This document shows, piece after piece, positions 9,114-22,100 of a stretch of 58,523 bases of DNA. The DNA is from Methylococcales bacterium. GTDB lineage: Bacteria > Pseudomonadota > Gammaproteobacteria > Methylococcales > Methylomonadaceae. The first letter of the stretch is position 1. Every line of letters begins with the position of its first letter. Location of the stretch: positions 1 through 58,523 of the forward strand of contig JAURYI010000093.1 in the NCBI GenBank assembly GCA_030654015.1, in the 5' to 3' direction. Both the position numbers and the translations under genes were made by a program. Below the pieces are notes generated by a model. That model was given only the letters and a program-made list of their open reading frames with translations. It did no database searches and was not told where the DNA came from.

Positions 9114-9794
9114 TTATGGGTTGGGAACACTCCGTGAAACCTCTCTATTTATATAAAAAGAGGAGCTTAACAATCCATCCCAGAATAATATTGAATAACA
9201 GTAAATCATCATGGCAATTACAAATGATGCACAAAGCAAAACAAATGTTTTAATAGACGGAAAAAGTGTAAATAATATAAAACAAGATGTAACCAATGCA
9301 AAAAGTGAAGCTCTTGCAAACATTATTTGATTAAATAGAAACTTTATCTCTCTACTTAACATTGTATTTTGTGTTCTTAAATATAGATAAACGTATCCCA
9401 CATGATGAGATACATGTTCCATAAGAACAGGTGATGTAGCACTAGCATTTATTAAGCTTGTAATTATTACGCATTTAAAACTATTACTTCTGAATTTATT
9501 AAGAAATGCGTAACATGGAAGGGCTAATAATGGCAGACTAAGACAATAGATAATAAATCCTATGCCATATATTGATGCGCCAACTAATATTGATATAGGA
9601 ATAAAAAGTTTTTCATTTATTGTAAAAAATGATTTGAATAGGATTAACATCCCATTCAAAAAACCAAGATTAAATAAATAATCTATAAATAGTAGAAATA
9701 TCATAAATGATGTTCCTACTAATAAAAAAGAAAATACCATTAGAGAATTGGAATCTTTGTTTGGTACGACTTCATTTTGAATTAAATCAGTCAT
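9114..9794 (-). CDS. Uncharacterised multi-pass membrane protein, AT-rich
   Basis: I do not recognise this family. The 226-residue product has about five or six hydrophobic segments: near 17-35, 40-56, 66-92, 105-125 (weak), 157-175 and 180-205. Charged residues are few, and it has no signal peptide or catalytic motif that I can identify. A GGAG lies 10 bases before the ATG, so it looks expressed. Its bases are clearly AT-richer than the neighbouring genes and it uses many AUA and UUA codons, which suggests recent transfer. It lies between the REP cluster and the nqr terminator, in an otherwise genes-poor accessory strip. Confidence 0.6.
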   Translation of the reverse strand: MTDLIQNEVVPNKDSNSLMVFSFLLVGTSFMIFLLFIDYLFNLGFLNGMLILFKSFFTINEKLFIPISILVGASIYGIGFIIYCLSLPLLALPCYAFLNKFRSNSFKCVIITSLINASATSPVLMEHVSHHVGYVYLYLRTQNTMLSREIKFLFNQIMFARASLFALVTSCFILFTLFPSIKTFVLLCASFVIAMMIYCYSILFWDGLLSSSFYINREVSRSVPNP

Positions 9795-9846
9795 ATTTAC
9801 ATATCTCCTACTAATTAAGTTATTTCACTGGGTCTACCGATTACCC

Positions 9847-9885
9847 AAAAAAAACGAGGAGCAGGCTTACACCCATCTCCTCGTT
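9847..9885 (-). terminator. Terminator of the nqr operon
   Basis: A 9-bp stem (AACGAGGAG with CTCCTCGTT, 15-nt loop) is followed on the minus strand by eight T residues. It lies 58 bases past the nqrF stop. Confidence 0.9.
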
Positions 9886-9942
9886 CCAAAAGCATTAAAC
9901 CTAGCCCTTAGCTAAACTCAGGACAGGATTTAAACTCCGACT

Positions 9943-11163
9943 TTAACCACCAAAATCATCAAGCATGATATTTTCTGGCTCAACGCCGTTATCTAATAAC
10001 ATCTTGATAACAGCGGCGTTCATCATCGGTGGCCCGCACATATAGAATTCACAGTCTTCGGGTGCTGGATGATTTTTTAAATACTCTTCAAACAACACGT
10101 TGTGAATAAAGCCTGTGTAGCCTTCCCAGTTGTCGTCGGGTAATGGATCAGACAACGCGGTATGCCATACAAAGTTTGGATTTTCCCGTGCTAACATATC
10201 AAAATCTTCTACATAGAACATTTCGCGTTTGCTACGCGCACCGTACCAGAAAGTCATTTTGCGTTTTGACTTCAATCTTCTGAGTTGGTCGAAGATGTGT
10301 GAACGCATTGGAGCCATACCCGCACCACCGCCGACAAATACCATTTCGGCATCGGTTTCTTTGGCATAAAATTCACCATAAGGACCTGATACCAGCACTT
10401 TGTCACCTGGTTTTAAGTCAAAAATGAACGATGACATAATGCCAGGCGGGACGCTTTCATCGGCACGCGGTGGTGGTGTCGCAATACGCACATTTAACAT
10501 GATTTCTTTTTCTTCAGGATAAGAAGCCATTGAGTACGCGCGTAACGTGGGTTCTTTCACAGTGGACACATAACGCCACAGGTTGAATTTATCCCAATCT
10601 TCACGGAAACGGTCTGCAACGTCGAAGTCTGCATATTTAGCAACGTGAGCGGGACATTCGATTTGAATGTAACCACCTGCACGGTAGTTGATTGCTTCGC
10701 CTTCTGGCAGTTGCAATACTAACTCTTTAATGAACGTAGCAACGTTGTCGTTAGATTTAACGGTACATTCCCATTTTTTCACGCCGAATACGGAGTCTTC
10801 AACTTCAACGTCCATATCGTGTTTAATAGACACTTGACACGCTAAACGCTCACCGTGCGCGGCTTCACGTTTGGTGATATGTCCTAATTCAGTCGGTAGA
10901 ATTTCGCCGCCGCCTGATTTCACTTTCACTTTACATTGTCCGCAAGTACCACCACCGCCACACGCTGAGGACACGAACAAGCCGTTATCCGACAAGGCAG
11001 TCAGTAGTTTTGATCCCGAAGGAACATGGATTTTCTTTTCATCGTTGATGGTGATTTCAACGTCACCTTCGGCGACTAATTTACTTTTCGCACCGATAAT
11101 GACAAACACCATGGCTATAACCAGCCCAGTGAAAATGATAATCCCTAAAATAATTTCCAGCAT
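9943..11163 (-). CDS. nqrF: Na+-translocating NADH:quinone reductase subunit F
   Basis: NqrF is the electron input of Na+-NQR: it oxidises NADH through FAD and passes electrons to a [2Fe-2S] cluster. An N-terminal anchor helix (about 2-23) is followed by a plant-type ferredoxin domain with Cys68, Cys74, Cys77 ([11 protein letters not shown]) and Cys109 (RLACQV). The FAD domain has RAYSMASYP and the NADH domain has [15 protein letters not shown] and MCGPPMMN. At 406 residues it matches the family (about 407). It is the last gene of nqrABCDEF; nqrE ends 12 bases upstream. No apbE or nqrM follows, so the flavin transferase and the iron-sulfur factor must be encoded elsewhere. Confidence 0.97.
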   Translation of the reverse strand: MLEIILGIIIFTGLVIAMVFVIIGAKSKLVAEGDVEITINDEKKIHVPSGSKLLTALSDNGLFVSSACGGGGTCGQCKVKVKSGGGEILPTELGHITKREAAHGERLACQVSIKHDMDVEVEDSVFGVKKWECTVKSNDNVATFIKELVLQLPEGEAINYRAGGYIQIECPAHVAKYADFDVADRFREDWDKFNLWRYVSTVKEPTLRAYSMASYPEEKEIMLNVRIATPPPRADESVPPGIMSSFIFDLKPGDKVLVSGPYGEFYAKETDAEMVFVGGGAGMAPMRSHIFDQLRRLKSKRKMTFWYGARSKREMFYVEDFDMLARENPNFVWHTALSDPLPDDNWEGYTGFIHNVLFEEYLKNHPAPEDCEFYMCGPPMMNAAVIKMLLDNGVEPENIMLDDFGG

Positions 11164-11175
11164 ATTGATACCTTC

Positions 11176-11784
11176 CTAAAGTTGGATGCCAGAGAAGGCC
11201 ATAAAGCCTAATGACATCAGACCCGCAGTGATAAAGGTAATTCCGAGACCTTGTAAGCCCGCAGGTATATCACTGTATTTGAGTTTTTCGCGTACACCCG
11301 CCATCACGGTGATAGCTAATGCCCAACCTAAACCACTGCCTACGCCGTAAGTGACACTTTCACCGAGGTTATAGTCACGTTCAATCATGAATAAACTACC
11401 GCCTAGAATGGCGCAGTTTACGGTGATTAACGGTAAGAAAATGCCTAGCGCGTGATACAAAGCAGGGAAAAATTTGTCTAAAATCATTTCCAGAATTTGT
11501 ACTAACGCGGCAATCATGCCGATACAACTGAGTAGTGCGAGGAAGCTTAAATCAACGCCTGTAATGCCCATCCACGATAATGCGTCTTCTTTTAACAACG
11601 CGTGGTACACGATGTTATTGGCAGGAACGGTAATGGCTTGAACGACCATAACCGCGATACCCAAGCCCATTGCAGTGGAGATTTTTTTCGAGACTGCAAT
11701 AAAGGTACACATCCCCAAGAAGAAGGACAGTGCAAGGTTTTCAATGAAAACCGCTTTAACAAATAAACTGATATAGTTTTCCAT
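11176..11784 (-). CDS. nqrE: Na+-translocating NADH:quinone reductase subunit E
   Basis: NqrE is a six-helix inner-membrane subunit, inverted relative to its homologue NqrD. Together they bind an intramembrane iron-sulfur centre through paired cysteines. Two candidate ligands are visible: Cys in [10 protein letters not shown] near residue 26 and Cys in [10 protein letters not shown] near residue 120. At 202 residues it is close to the Vibrio subunit (198). Its ATG overlaps the nqrD stop by one base (11784), indicating translational coupling. Confidence 0.97.
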   Translation of the reverse strand: MENYISLFVKAVFIENLALSFFLGMCTFIAVSKKISTAMGLGIAVMVVQAITVPANNIVYHALLKEDALSWMGITGVDLSFLALLSCIGMIAALVQILEMILDKFFPALYHALGIFLPLITVNCAILGGSLFMIERDYNLGESVTYGVGSGLGWALAITVMAGVREKLKYSDIPAGLQGLGITFITAGLMSLGFMAFSGIQL

Positions 11785-12467
11785 TAGTGATGCCCTCCTT
11801 CACCATGAGCAATCGACATGATTTTGAACTCAACGGTTTCTTGTTGTTTGGGTTTCCATTGACGGACACCCCAAATAATCAGACCGATGATAAAAAATGC
11901 ACTCGGTGGCAACAGCATCAAGCCGTTTGGATCGTACCAGCCGCCATCTTTGGTTAGTTTGAAAACTTCGATACCCAGTAATTTACCTGAGCCTAAAGTT
12001 TCTCTGAAAAATGCGACGATGATTAAAATCAAGCTGTAACCTGCACCGTTACCGATACCGTCCATGAAACTTTCCAGTGGTGGATTTTTCATGGCGTAGG
12101 CTTCAGCACGACCCATTACGATACAGTTGGTGATAATCAAACCCACGAATACTGATAGCTGTTTACTCACGTCGTAAGCAAAGGCTTTCAAGCATTGGTC
12201 AACCACGATAACCAAGGAAGCGATAATGGTCATTTGTACAATAATCCGAATACTGCTTGGAATATGGTTACGAATGGCAGAAATCGCCGCACTGGAAAAC
12301 GCGGTTACTAAGGTCAATGCTAATGCCATAATCAATGACGTTGACATTTGTGAAGTGACCGCTAATGCCGAACAGATACCCAATACTTGTAACGTAATGG
12401 GGTTGTTGGTCACTAAGGGTTCGACTAATACCTTTTTGGTTTCGTCATTAAAAATTTCGCTGCTCAT
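11784..12467 (-). CDS. nqrD: Na+-translocating NADH:quinone reductase subunit D
   Basis: NqrD is the six-helix partner of NqrE in the membrane part of the sodium pump. The likely iron-sulfur cysteines are in [10 protein letters not shown] (near residue 32) and [13 protein letters not shown] (near residue 115). At 227 residues it is slightly longer than the usual 210, with a C-terminal cytoplasmic tail ending in His-rich GEGGHH. The start overlaps the nqrC stop by four bases. Confidence 0.97.
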   Translation of the reverse strand: MSSEIFNDETKKVLVEPLVTNNPITLQVLGICSALAVTSQMSTSLIMALALTLVTAFSSAAISAIRNHIPSSIRIIVQMTIIASLVIVVDQCLKAFAYDVSKQLSVFVGLIITNCIVMGRAEAYAMKNPPLESFMDGIGNGAGYSLILIIVAFFRETLGSGKLLGIEVFKLTKDGGWYDPNGLMLLPPSAFFIIGLIIWGVRQWKPKQQETVEFKIMSIAHGEGGHH

Positions 12468-13384
12468 GATTTTTTCTCCGCAACCGTTCTGACTTTGGAT
12501 AAATAGGTCGCAAAGCCTTCTTTGCTCATCCAGTATCTAACTAGGTTAGTTACGCCTGTACTGGTTAATGATGCGCCTGCTAAACCGTCTACTTGATATT
12601 GTGAACCTGCTTTGCTGGTATCAACTGTGCCTTTAATTAACGCCAGTGCAGGCTCGCCTTTATCCGCTTCTTCAATCAGCCCTTTTTCTAAAGAGGCTTG
12701 ATCTGATTCTGCATAGACTTTTTTGCCTTTCCACAATGCACGCCATTTTGGATTAACGACTTCGCCGCCTAACCCCGGAGTTTCAGCCTGATCGTAGAAG
12801 TTGATGCTTTGTACGGTTTGACCGTCAGCATCTAACGCCAAGAAGCCGTATAAAGTTGACCATAAGCCATAACCACTGACAGGTAAAATAATGGATTTGG
12901 TAGTATTGCCTTCTTTCACTAAATAGACTTTAGCCAGTTTCGCTTTAACACGGATGTGGGCAATGTCTTTGTCTTTAGGAATCGCAACGCTTTGTGTGGG
13001 GTCTTTTGCCGCTTTACGTTGATCGTATTCGTTGGCATTGCCTTCGGCGTATTCACCTGTTTCCAAATTAACCAATTTAGCTTCAATTTGGTTGGCGAAT
13101 ACTTTTTCAATATCGCTATCGGCTTGTAACAAACCAGCAACATCAAGAATATTTTTCTTCATGTCCAGTTCTTTGTTACTGATTTGCAACGGTTTTAAAG
13201 CAACCGCAGCTAACGATACCAATACCGCACACACTAAACACAGTGCAACCGCCACGGCGATGGTTTTTTCAAGATTATCATTGCTTAACGCTAAAACTTT
13301 TAGGCAATAAGCTTTGAATTTTCGGTATTGCTCATACTCTTCCAGTTTTGAGCAAAGTTTTTCAGTATATTGGCATTTAAGCAT
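12464..13384 (-). CDS. nqrC: Na+-translocating NADH:quinone reductase subunit C, unusual N-terminus and flavin site
   Basis: NqrC carries a covalently bound FMN in the periplasm. The usual protein begins a few residues before the anchor helix, here [17 protein letters not shown] at about 41-57. This reading frame has roughly 35 extra residues in front ([10 protein letters not shown] to KVLAL), and no in-frame ATG, GTG or TTG lies between 13384 and the helix, so the extension is probably real. The FMN-binding domain follows with [14 protein letters not shown] and ETPGLGGEV. The flavinylation motif, normally SGAT, reads AGAS at 269-272, so Ser272 (codon TCA at 12571-12569) replaces the Thr that accepts FMN. 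The start overlaps nqrB by eight bases. Confidence 0.93.
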   Translation of the reverse strand: MLKCQYTEKLCSKLEEYEQYRKFKAYCLKVLALSNDNLEKTIAVAVALCLVCAVLVSLAAVALKPLQISNKELDMKKNILDVAGLLQADSDIEKVFANQIEAKLVNLETGEYAEGNANEYDQRKAAKDPTQSVAIPKDKDIAHIRVKAKLAKVYLVKEGNTTKSIILPVSGYGLWSTLYGFLALDADGQTVQSINFYDQAETPGLGGEVVNPKWRALWKGKKVYAESDQASLEKGLIEEADKGEPALALIKGTVDTSKAGSQYQVDGLAGASLTSTGVTNLVRYWMSKEGFATYLSKVRTVAEKKS

Positions 13385-14578
13385 GGCGTTTCATCCTTCT
13401 TCTGATATTTGCTTGCATGACAAAGTAATCGATAGTCGGAGCAAACATATTGGAAAATAAAATCGCTAACATAATGCCTTCAGGGAACGCAGGATTAACC
13501 ACGCGGATTAATACTGTCATACCACCGACTAACGCGCCAAATATCCAACGACCTGTATTCGTCATCGCCGCACTGACAGGGTCAGTCGCCATATACACCA
13601 TACCGAACGCGAAACCGCCGACGGTTAAATGCCAGTACCAAGGTAGCGCGAACATATGGTTGGTATCACTACCGATATAATTGAATAACAATGACGTAGC
13701 AACCATACCTGCAAATACACCGCCCATGATGCGATACGAGGCAACGCGGGTATAAAGCAAGAATGCCGCACCCAGCAAAATAGCCAAGGTAGATGTTTCA
13801 CCTAAACAACCAGGTTCAAAACCAAAAAAGGTTTGCATCCAGCTGTAATGTGCATTGTAAATCGCTTCCATACCGCCGTTAGCTGCTAAGCCTAATGGCG
13901 TTGCTGCGGTATAACCATCAACTGCAACCCAAACTGAATCGCCAGAGATAGAAGCTGGATAAGCGAAGTATAAAAATGCGCGTCCGCTTAATGCAGGGTT
14001 TAAAAAGTTTTTACCTGTACCGCCGAAGACTTCTTTACCGATAACAATACCGAAAGAAATACCCAACGCGACCTGCCATAAAGGCATATCAGGCGGCATA
14101 ATCAGTGTGTATAACATCGAAGATACTAAAAAGCCTTCGTTGACTTCATGACCGCGAACCGTCGCGAATAATACTTCCCACACACCACCGACCGCTAAAG
14201 TCACGATATAGATAGGTAAGAAATATAATGCGCCATGCGCGATACAAGACAATGGGTTAGACGGGTTGTAACCGAATACCATCATCGGGATACTGCGCCA
14301 GTTATCGATTTTGTCAACGTGCATTTCTGCCATTGCCAAGTTAGCTTGATAACCTGTGTTATACACTGCCATTAAAATACAGAAAAACGTCGCAATCACC
14401 ACAAACGTCATGGTACGTTTTAAATCGTTGCCATCACGAACGTGTGTTGTGCCGCGTGTTACATCAGCAGGGGTGTAAATGAACGTATCGACCATCTCAT
14501 AGAGACCGTAATACTTTTCCAGCTTTGCACCTTTGGTAAAATACGGCTCTATGCTGTCTAAAAATTTTCTAGCCGACA

Positions 14579-14579
<1 letters not shown>
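13377..14579 (-). CDS. nqrB: Na+-translocating NADH:quinone reductase subunit B
   Basis: NqrB is the large membrane subunit holding covalent FMN, riboflavin and the quinone-side chemistry. About ten helices are predicted. The conserved loop GHEVNEGFLVSSMLYTLIMP is present, as is GKEVFGGTGKNFLNPAL. The flavinylation site reads DGYTAAT, with the acceptor Thr at 227 intact, unlike NqrC. The 400-residue length is normal. Its ATG shares a base with the nqrA stop at 14579. Confidence 0.97.
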
Positions 14580-16398
<1,819 letters not shown>

Positions 16399-19077
16399 AT
16401 GGCGGTAGTATCACTGGCAAGTCCACAACAGCAACAACAAGCTCTGGTTTTAAGCACAGTCGCTTTTACTGTGTGTTTTGCAGTCTGGACGATTTTTTCC
16501 ATCATCGGTTTACAAATTCAAAAGGACTTGGGCTTAAGCGAAACGGAATTTGGTTTACTCATTGGCACTCCTATTCTTTCAGGCTCATTAATCCGCTTAA
16601 TACTGGGGATTTGGAGCGATCAATACGGCGGGCGCATTGTTTATGCCTGTGTAATGGTGACAGCCGCCATTGCCACGTTATTACTCACTACTGTTGATAC
16701 TTATATTATGTATCTGGTCGCCGCCTTGGGTGTCGGTATTGCAGGCGGTTCATTCGCGGTAGGGATTGCCTATGTCTCGCGCTGGTATCCTACCGAAAAA
16801 CAAGGAATTGCCCTTGGTATTTTCGGACTGGGTAATGTCGGTGCCGCCGTCACTAAATTCGTTGCACCGTTTGTGATGGTGGCGTTTGGCTGGCACGCAG
16901 TTGCGCAAATATGGGCAGTCGTTTTGCTATTAATGGCGGCAGTTTTCTGGTTTATGACCGAAGACGAACCCGCATTAAAAGCACGACGAAAAGTAGGCAT
17001 TAAACACGTTTCTTTTGCCGATCAGTTAAAACCTCTGCACAACATCCAAGTCTGGCGATTTTCTCTGTATTACTTTTGCGTATTCGGTGCGTTTGTCGCC
17101 TTGGCTTTGTGGTTGCCGCGCTATTTAGTCGGAGCTTACGGTTTCGATATTAAAACGGCGGGGATGTTGGCAGCTTCCTACTCTATTTTTGCCAGTCTGT
17201 TTCGTGCCTTGGGTGGATGGTTATCTGACCGTTATGGCGCACGATTAATCATGTACTGGACATTTATTGCGGGTGCGGTTTGTACGTTTTTCCTGTCCTA
17301 CCCGCTAACTGATTATGTTGTCCATGGCATCAAAGGCGACATCGCTTTCAGCTTGGCGATTCAACCTGTTGGTTTTATTCTGCTCATTTCTATCCTAGGA
17401 CTGTTTATGTCCTTCGGAAAAGCCGCTGTTTATAAACACATTCCTGTTTATTATCCTGACAATGTCGGTGCGGTCGGTGGTGCGGTCGGTATGGTGGGTG
17501 GCTTAGGCGGATTTTTACTGCCATTAACCTTCGGTATGTTGAACGACTTAACGAGTATTTGGAGCAGCTGCTTCATGCTGCTGTTTGTACTGGACATAAT
17601 TGCACTCACATGGATGCACTTCTCCATTATAAAAATGGAACGGCGGGTTGCACCAGAACTGGAGCACATTTCCAGAGATTTGCCTGAGTTAAGTCATCCC
17701 TCACCTTTAATTCTTACTGAATGGAATCCCGAAGATACCGTTTTTTGGGAAGCTACAGGGAAAAAAATTGCCAACCGTAATTTGTGGATCAGCATCCCCG
17801 CCCTGCTACTCGCTTTTGCCGTGTGGATGGTGTGGAGTGTAGTTGTCACCAATCTACCCAATATCGGCTTTAAATACACCACCAACGAATTATTCTGGCT
17901 GACCGCTTTGCCGGGTTTATCAGGAGCAACGCTGCGGATTTTTTATTCCTTTATGGTTCCTATTTTTGGCGGAAGACGCTGGACGGCTATCAGCACGGCA
18001 TCCTTATTATTCCCTGCAATCTGGATAGGTTTTGCCGTACAAAACCCGAATACCCCGTTCGTCTTAATGCTGGTATTGGCATTATTGTGCGGTTTAGGTG
18101 GCGGTAATTTTGCCTCCAGCATGGCAAATATCAGCTTCTTTTTTCCACAGGCGCAAAAAGGCACAGCCTTAGGTCTTAACGCAGGTTTGGGAAATTTGGG
18201 TGTCAGTACCGTACAGTTTATTGTGCCATTAGTGATTACCGCCGCCGTTTTTGGCAGTTTCGGCGGTGAACCGCAAGAATGGATAAAAACGGGCGTACAT
18301 AAATCCATGTGGCTACAAAATGCGGGTTTTATCTGGATTCCTTTTATTCTGGCTACCAGCCTCGCCGCGTGGTTCGGCATGAATGATATTGCCTCTGCCA
18401 AAGCCTCGTTTAAAGAACAAGCTATTATTTTTAAACGCAAACACAACTGGATTATGTGTTGGTTATATACAGGTACTTTCGGCTCATTCATCGGCTTTTC
18501 CGCAGGCTTACCGATGCTGACTAAAACATTATTTCCCGATGTTGATCCAACTCAATACGCCTTTTTAGGTCCTTTAGTAGGTGCATTGGTACGCCCTGTC
18601 GGTGGCTGGTTAGCCGATAAATCAGGCGGTGCGAGAGTGACATTCTGGAACTTCATCGTGATGGCTGCGGCAGTATTCGGGGTATTACACTTCCTACCCA
18701 GTGGCGCAGACGCAGGCGATTTCTGGGGCTTTCTGGCGATGTTTATTTTGTTATTTTTCACCACAGGCATAGGTAACGGCTCTACGTTCAGAATGATTCC
18801 CGTAATTTTTTTGACTGAACAACAACGTACTACCAATAACAATACGGATACAGGACTTGTGCGCAAAGCCGCAGCAAAAGAATCAGCGGCAGTGCTGGGT
18901 TTCAGTTCAGCCATCGCCGCTTACGGGGCGTTTTTTGTGCCTAAAAGTTACGGCACGGCAATCAGCTTAACGGGTAGTGTTAATGCGGCTTTATACTTCT
19001 TTATAATTTTCTATGTGAGCTGTATCGCTATCACTTGGTGGTTTTATGCGCGTAAAGGCGCGGAAATGCCCTGCTAA
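16399..19077 (+). CDS. narK: Fused NarK1-NarK2 nitrate/nitrite transporter
   Basis: The 892-residue protein consists of two major-facilitator units in tandem, about 24 helices in all. Each unit has the nitrate/nitrite porter signature: GIAGGSFAVGIAYVSRWYP then GIALGIFGLGNVG in the first, and GLGGGNFASSMANISFFFP then GTALGLNAGLGNLG in the second. Substrate-site arginines occur in LIRLILGIWSD and SLFRALGGWLSD, and in ATLRIFYSFM and ALVRPVGGWLAD. The join is near residue 445. In known fusions (Paracoccus) the first half is a NarK1-type proton symporter and the second a NarK2-type nitrate/nitrite exchanger. It leads the narGHJI operon; the start at 16399 has AAGGAG six bases upstream. Confidence 0.96.
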   Translation: MAVVSLASPQQQQQALVLSTVAFTVCFAVWTIFSIIGLQIQKDLGLSETEFGLLIGTPILSGSLIRLILGIWSDQYGGRIVYACVMVTAAIATLLLTTVDTYIMYLVAALGVGIAGGSFAVGIAYVSRWYPTEKQGIALGIFGLGNVGAAVTKFVAPFVMVAFGWHAVAQIWAVVLLLMAAVFWFMTEDEPALKARRKVGIKHVSFADQLKPLHNIQVWRFSLYYFCVFGAFVALALWLPRYLVGAYGFDIKTAGMLAASYSIFASLFRALGGWLSDRYGARLIMYWTFIAGAVCTFFLSYPLTDYVVHGIKGDIAFSLAIQPVGFILLISILGLFMSFGKAAVYKHIPVYYPDNVGAVGGAVGMVGGLGGFLLPLTFGMLNDLTSIWSSCFMLLFVLDIIALTWMHFSIIKMERRVAPELEHISRDLPELSHPSPLILTEWNPEDTVFWEATGKKIANRNLWISIPALLLAFAVWMVWSVVVTNLPNIGFKYTTNELFWLTALPGLSGATLRIFYSFMVPIFGGRRWTAISTASLLFPAIWIGFAVQNPNTPFVLMLVLALLCGLGGGNFASSMANISFFFPQAQKGTALGLNAGLGNLGVSTVQFIVPLVITAAVFGSFGGEPQEWIKTGVHKSMWLQNAGFIWIPFILATSLAAWFGMNDIASAKASFKEQAIIFKRKHNWIMCWLYTGTFGSFIGFSAGLPMLTKTLFPDVDPTQYAFLGPLVGALVRPVGGWLADKSGGARVTFWNFIVMAAAVFGVLHFLPSGADAGDFWGFLAMFILLFFTTGIGNGSTFRMIPVIFLTEQQRTTNNNTDTGLVRKAAAKESAAVLGFSSAIAAYGAFFVPKSYGTAISLTGSVNAALYFFIIFYVSCIAITWWFYARKGAEMPC

Positions 19078-19125
19078 ACAATCGTTGATAACAGGTTTAG
19101 TACACCAGCCAATCGTTCAATTTTC

Positions 19126-19158
19126 AAAACCTGATAGCGTTAAAACCTGTCAGGTTTA
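19126..19158. repeat. Degenerate palindromic repeat in the narK-narG gap
   Basis: AAACCTG-containing inverted repeat; the right part AAACCTGTCAGGTTT (19144-19158) is itself a perfect palindrome. It resembles the AGACCTGCGAGG family seen at 36458, 51064 and 55602 and may affect processing of the narK-narG transcript. Confidence 0.5.
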
Positions 19159-19180
19159 CATTATCATCAAGAGGTACACC

Positions 19181-22100
19181 ATGAGTCACTTTCTCGATCG
19201 CTTGCTGTTTTTCAAGAAAAAAACCGAAGCCTTTTCAGGCAATCACGGCATCATGACCGATGAAAATCGCAGTTGGGAAGATGCTTATCGGCAACGCTGG
19301 CAACACGACAAAATTGTTCGTTCCACGCATGGCGTGAATTGCACGGGTTCTTGCAGCTGGAAAATCTACGTTAAAAATGGACTGGTCACGTGGGAAACCC
19401 AACAAACCGACTACCCGCGTACCCGACCTGATATGCCCGACCACGAACCACGCGGTTGTGCGCGTGGCGCGAGTTATTCGTGGTATCTCTACAGTGCCAA
19501 CCGTTTGAAATATCCGATGGTACGCAGTCATTTAGTCAAACTCTGGCGCAAGGCGCGTACCACTTTAGCACCTGTAGAGGCGTGGGCTTCGATTGTCGAA
19601 GACAAGGATAAATCGCAAAGTTATAAATCCAAACGCGGTTTAGGCGGTTTTATTCGTGCCGATTGGGCAGAAGTTAATGAAATTATCGCGTCAGCCAATA
19701 TCTATACTGTCAAAAAATTCGGCCCCGATAGAATTATTGGTTTCTCGCCGATCCCTGCGATGTCGATGGTGTCTTATGCCGCAGGTTCACGCTATTTGTC
19801 GCTGATTGGCGGCACTTGTATGAGTTTTTATGACTGGTATTGTGATTTACCGCCCGCCTCGCCGCAGACGTGGGGCGAACAAACTGATGTACCTGAATCA
19901 GCAGATTGGTATAACTCGTCATTTATCATGATGTGGGGTTCTAACGTACCGCAAACCCGCACGCCTGACGCGCATTTTATGACTGAAGTGCGTTATAAGG
20001 GCGCGAAAATAGTCACCGTTTGCCCCGATTATTCGGAAGCGTCTAAATTTGCCGACTTGTGGCTGCATCCCAAGCAAGGCACGGATGCGGCGTTGGCAAT
20101 GGCATTCGGTCATGTCATTTTAAAAGAATTTCATCTAGAAAATCCCAGCGAATACTTTACAAAATACGTTCGTGAAACCACCGATATGCCGTGTTTAGTG
20201 CGCTTGGTTAAACAAGGTGAAAGCTATGTGCCAGAGCGTTTTATACGCGCCAGTGATTTTGCTGAAAATTTAGGGCAGGATAATAATCCCGACTGGAAAA
20301 CTGCTGCTTTTAATGAGCTGGACGGTAACGTGGTAATTCCACGCGGCTCTATCGGTTTTCGTTGGGGCGAGCAGGAAGCAGGACAAGGACGCTGGAATAT
20401 TCAACAAAAAGACGCACAGGGCGCGGAAGTTAAATTGCGCCTGAGTTTGATTGATGTAGCGCATGAAGTTGCCTCGGTGGCATTTCCGTATTTCGGCGGT
20501 GCAAAACATGAACATTTTACCCATAGCGACCACGACACCGTTCAACGCCGTAACGTACCCGTCAAAACCCTCACCTTAGCCGATGGCAGCATTGCCCACG
20601 TTGCCACCGTATTTGATTTATTGGTTGCCAATTACGGCATAGATCGCGGTTTGGGTGGCGGTAATGTTGCTGGTTCTTTTGATGATGACGTGCCTTATAC
20701 GCCTGCTTGGCAGGAAAAAATTACCGGTGTGAGTCGCCAGCAAGTGATTTTAGTGGCGCGTGAATTTGCCCGCAATGCTGATAAAACGCACGGCAAATCA
20801 ATGGTGATTTTAGGCGCGGGTTTAAATCACTGGTATCACATGGACATGAACTATCGCGGCATTATCAATATGTTGATGATGTGCGGTTGTATCGGTCAAA
20901 GTGGCGGCGGTTGGGCGCATTATGTCGGGCAGGAAAAATTACGTCCGCAAACAGGCTGGTTACCGTTGGCGTTCGCGCTGGATTGGCACAGACCGCCCAG
21001 ACAAATGAACAGCACCTCGTTTTTCTACGCGCACACCAACCAATGGCGGTATGAGAAACTGACGGTAAAAGAAATTCTGTCACCGCTTGCCGACCCCAAA
21101 CAATGGCAAGGCAGTTTGATTGATTTTAATGTGCGAGCTGAACGCATGGGCTGGTTGCCGTCCGCGCCGCAGTTAAACACCAATCCATTATGGATATGTA
21201 AAGCCGCCGACAAAGCAGGTTTATCACCCGCTGATTATGTGGTGGAAAATCTGAAATCAGGTGAGTTAAAAATGGCGTGTGAAGACCCTGATAATCCGCA
21301 GAATTTCCCGCGCAATTTGTTTGTGTGGCGTTCCAATTTATTGGGTTCATCGGGCAAAGGACATGAGTATTTCTTGAAATATTTGCTGGGTGCAACACAT
21401 GGTATTCAAGGCGTGGATTTAGGCGAACAAGGTATAACCAAGCCTAAAGAAGTGAAGTGGCATAAAGAAGCGGCAGAAGGTAAATTGGATTTATTGGTGA
21501 CGCTGGATTTTCGGATGTCCACCACTTGTCTGTATTCTGACATTGTGTTGCCGACTGCAACCTGGTATGAAAAAAATGATTTGAATACCTCCGATATGCA
21601 CCCGTTTATTCATCCCTTATCCAAAGCGGTTGATCCCGCATGGGAATCACGTTCAGATTGGGATATTTATAAGGGCATCGCCAAAACCTTTTCTGAATTA
21701 GTAGACGGGCATTTAGGTATAGAAAAAGATTTAGTCACCGTTCCAACACTGCACGACACGCCCAGTGAATTAGCACAAGCGTTGGATGTTAAAGACTGGA
21801 AAAAAGGCGATTGTGAGCCGATTGTTGGTAAAACCATGCCTAATTTAGTGGTAGTTGAACGGGATTATCCTAACACTTATAAAAAATTTACCGCACTTGG
21901 TCCGTTGATGAAAAAAGTGGGTAATGGCGGCAAAGGCATTGCATGGAACACAGAACACGAAGTGGATTTTCTGGCGCAATTGAATGGCATGGTTACTGAC
22001 GAAGGCATCAGTAAAGGAATGCCAAAAATCGACAAAGACATTGATGCCGCCGAAGTGATTTTAAGTTTAGCACCTGAAACCAACGGCGAGGTGGCAGTAA

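Noticed and set aside
17943-18491. 182-codon minus-strand frame inside narK.
   Set aside because: Shadow of the fused transporter; no motifs or ribosome site.
19046-19180. Longer narG start inside narK.
   Set aside because: No ribosome site, and only the ATG at 19181 puts all cofactor ligands on the family numbering.
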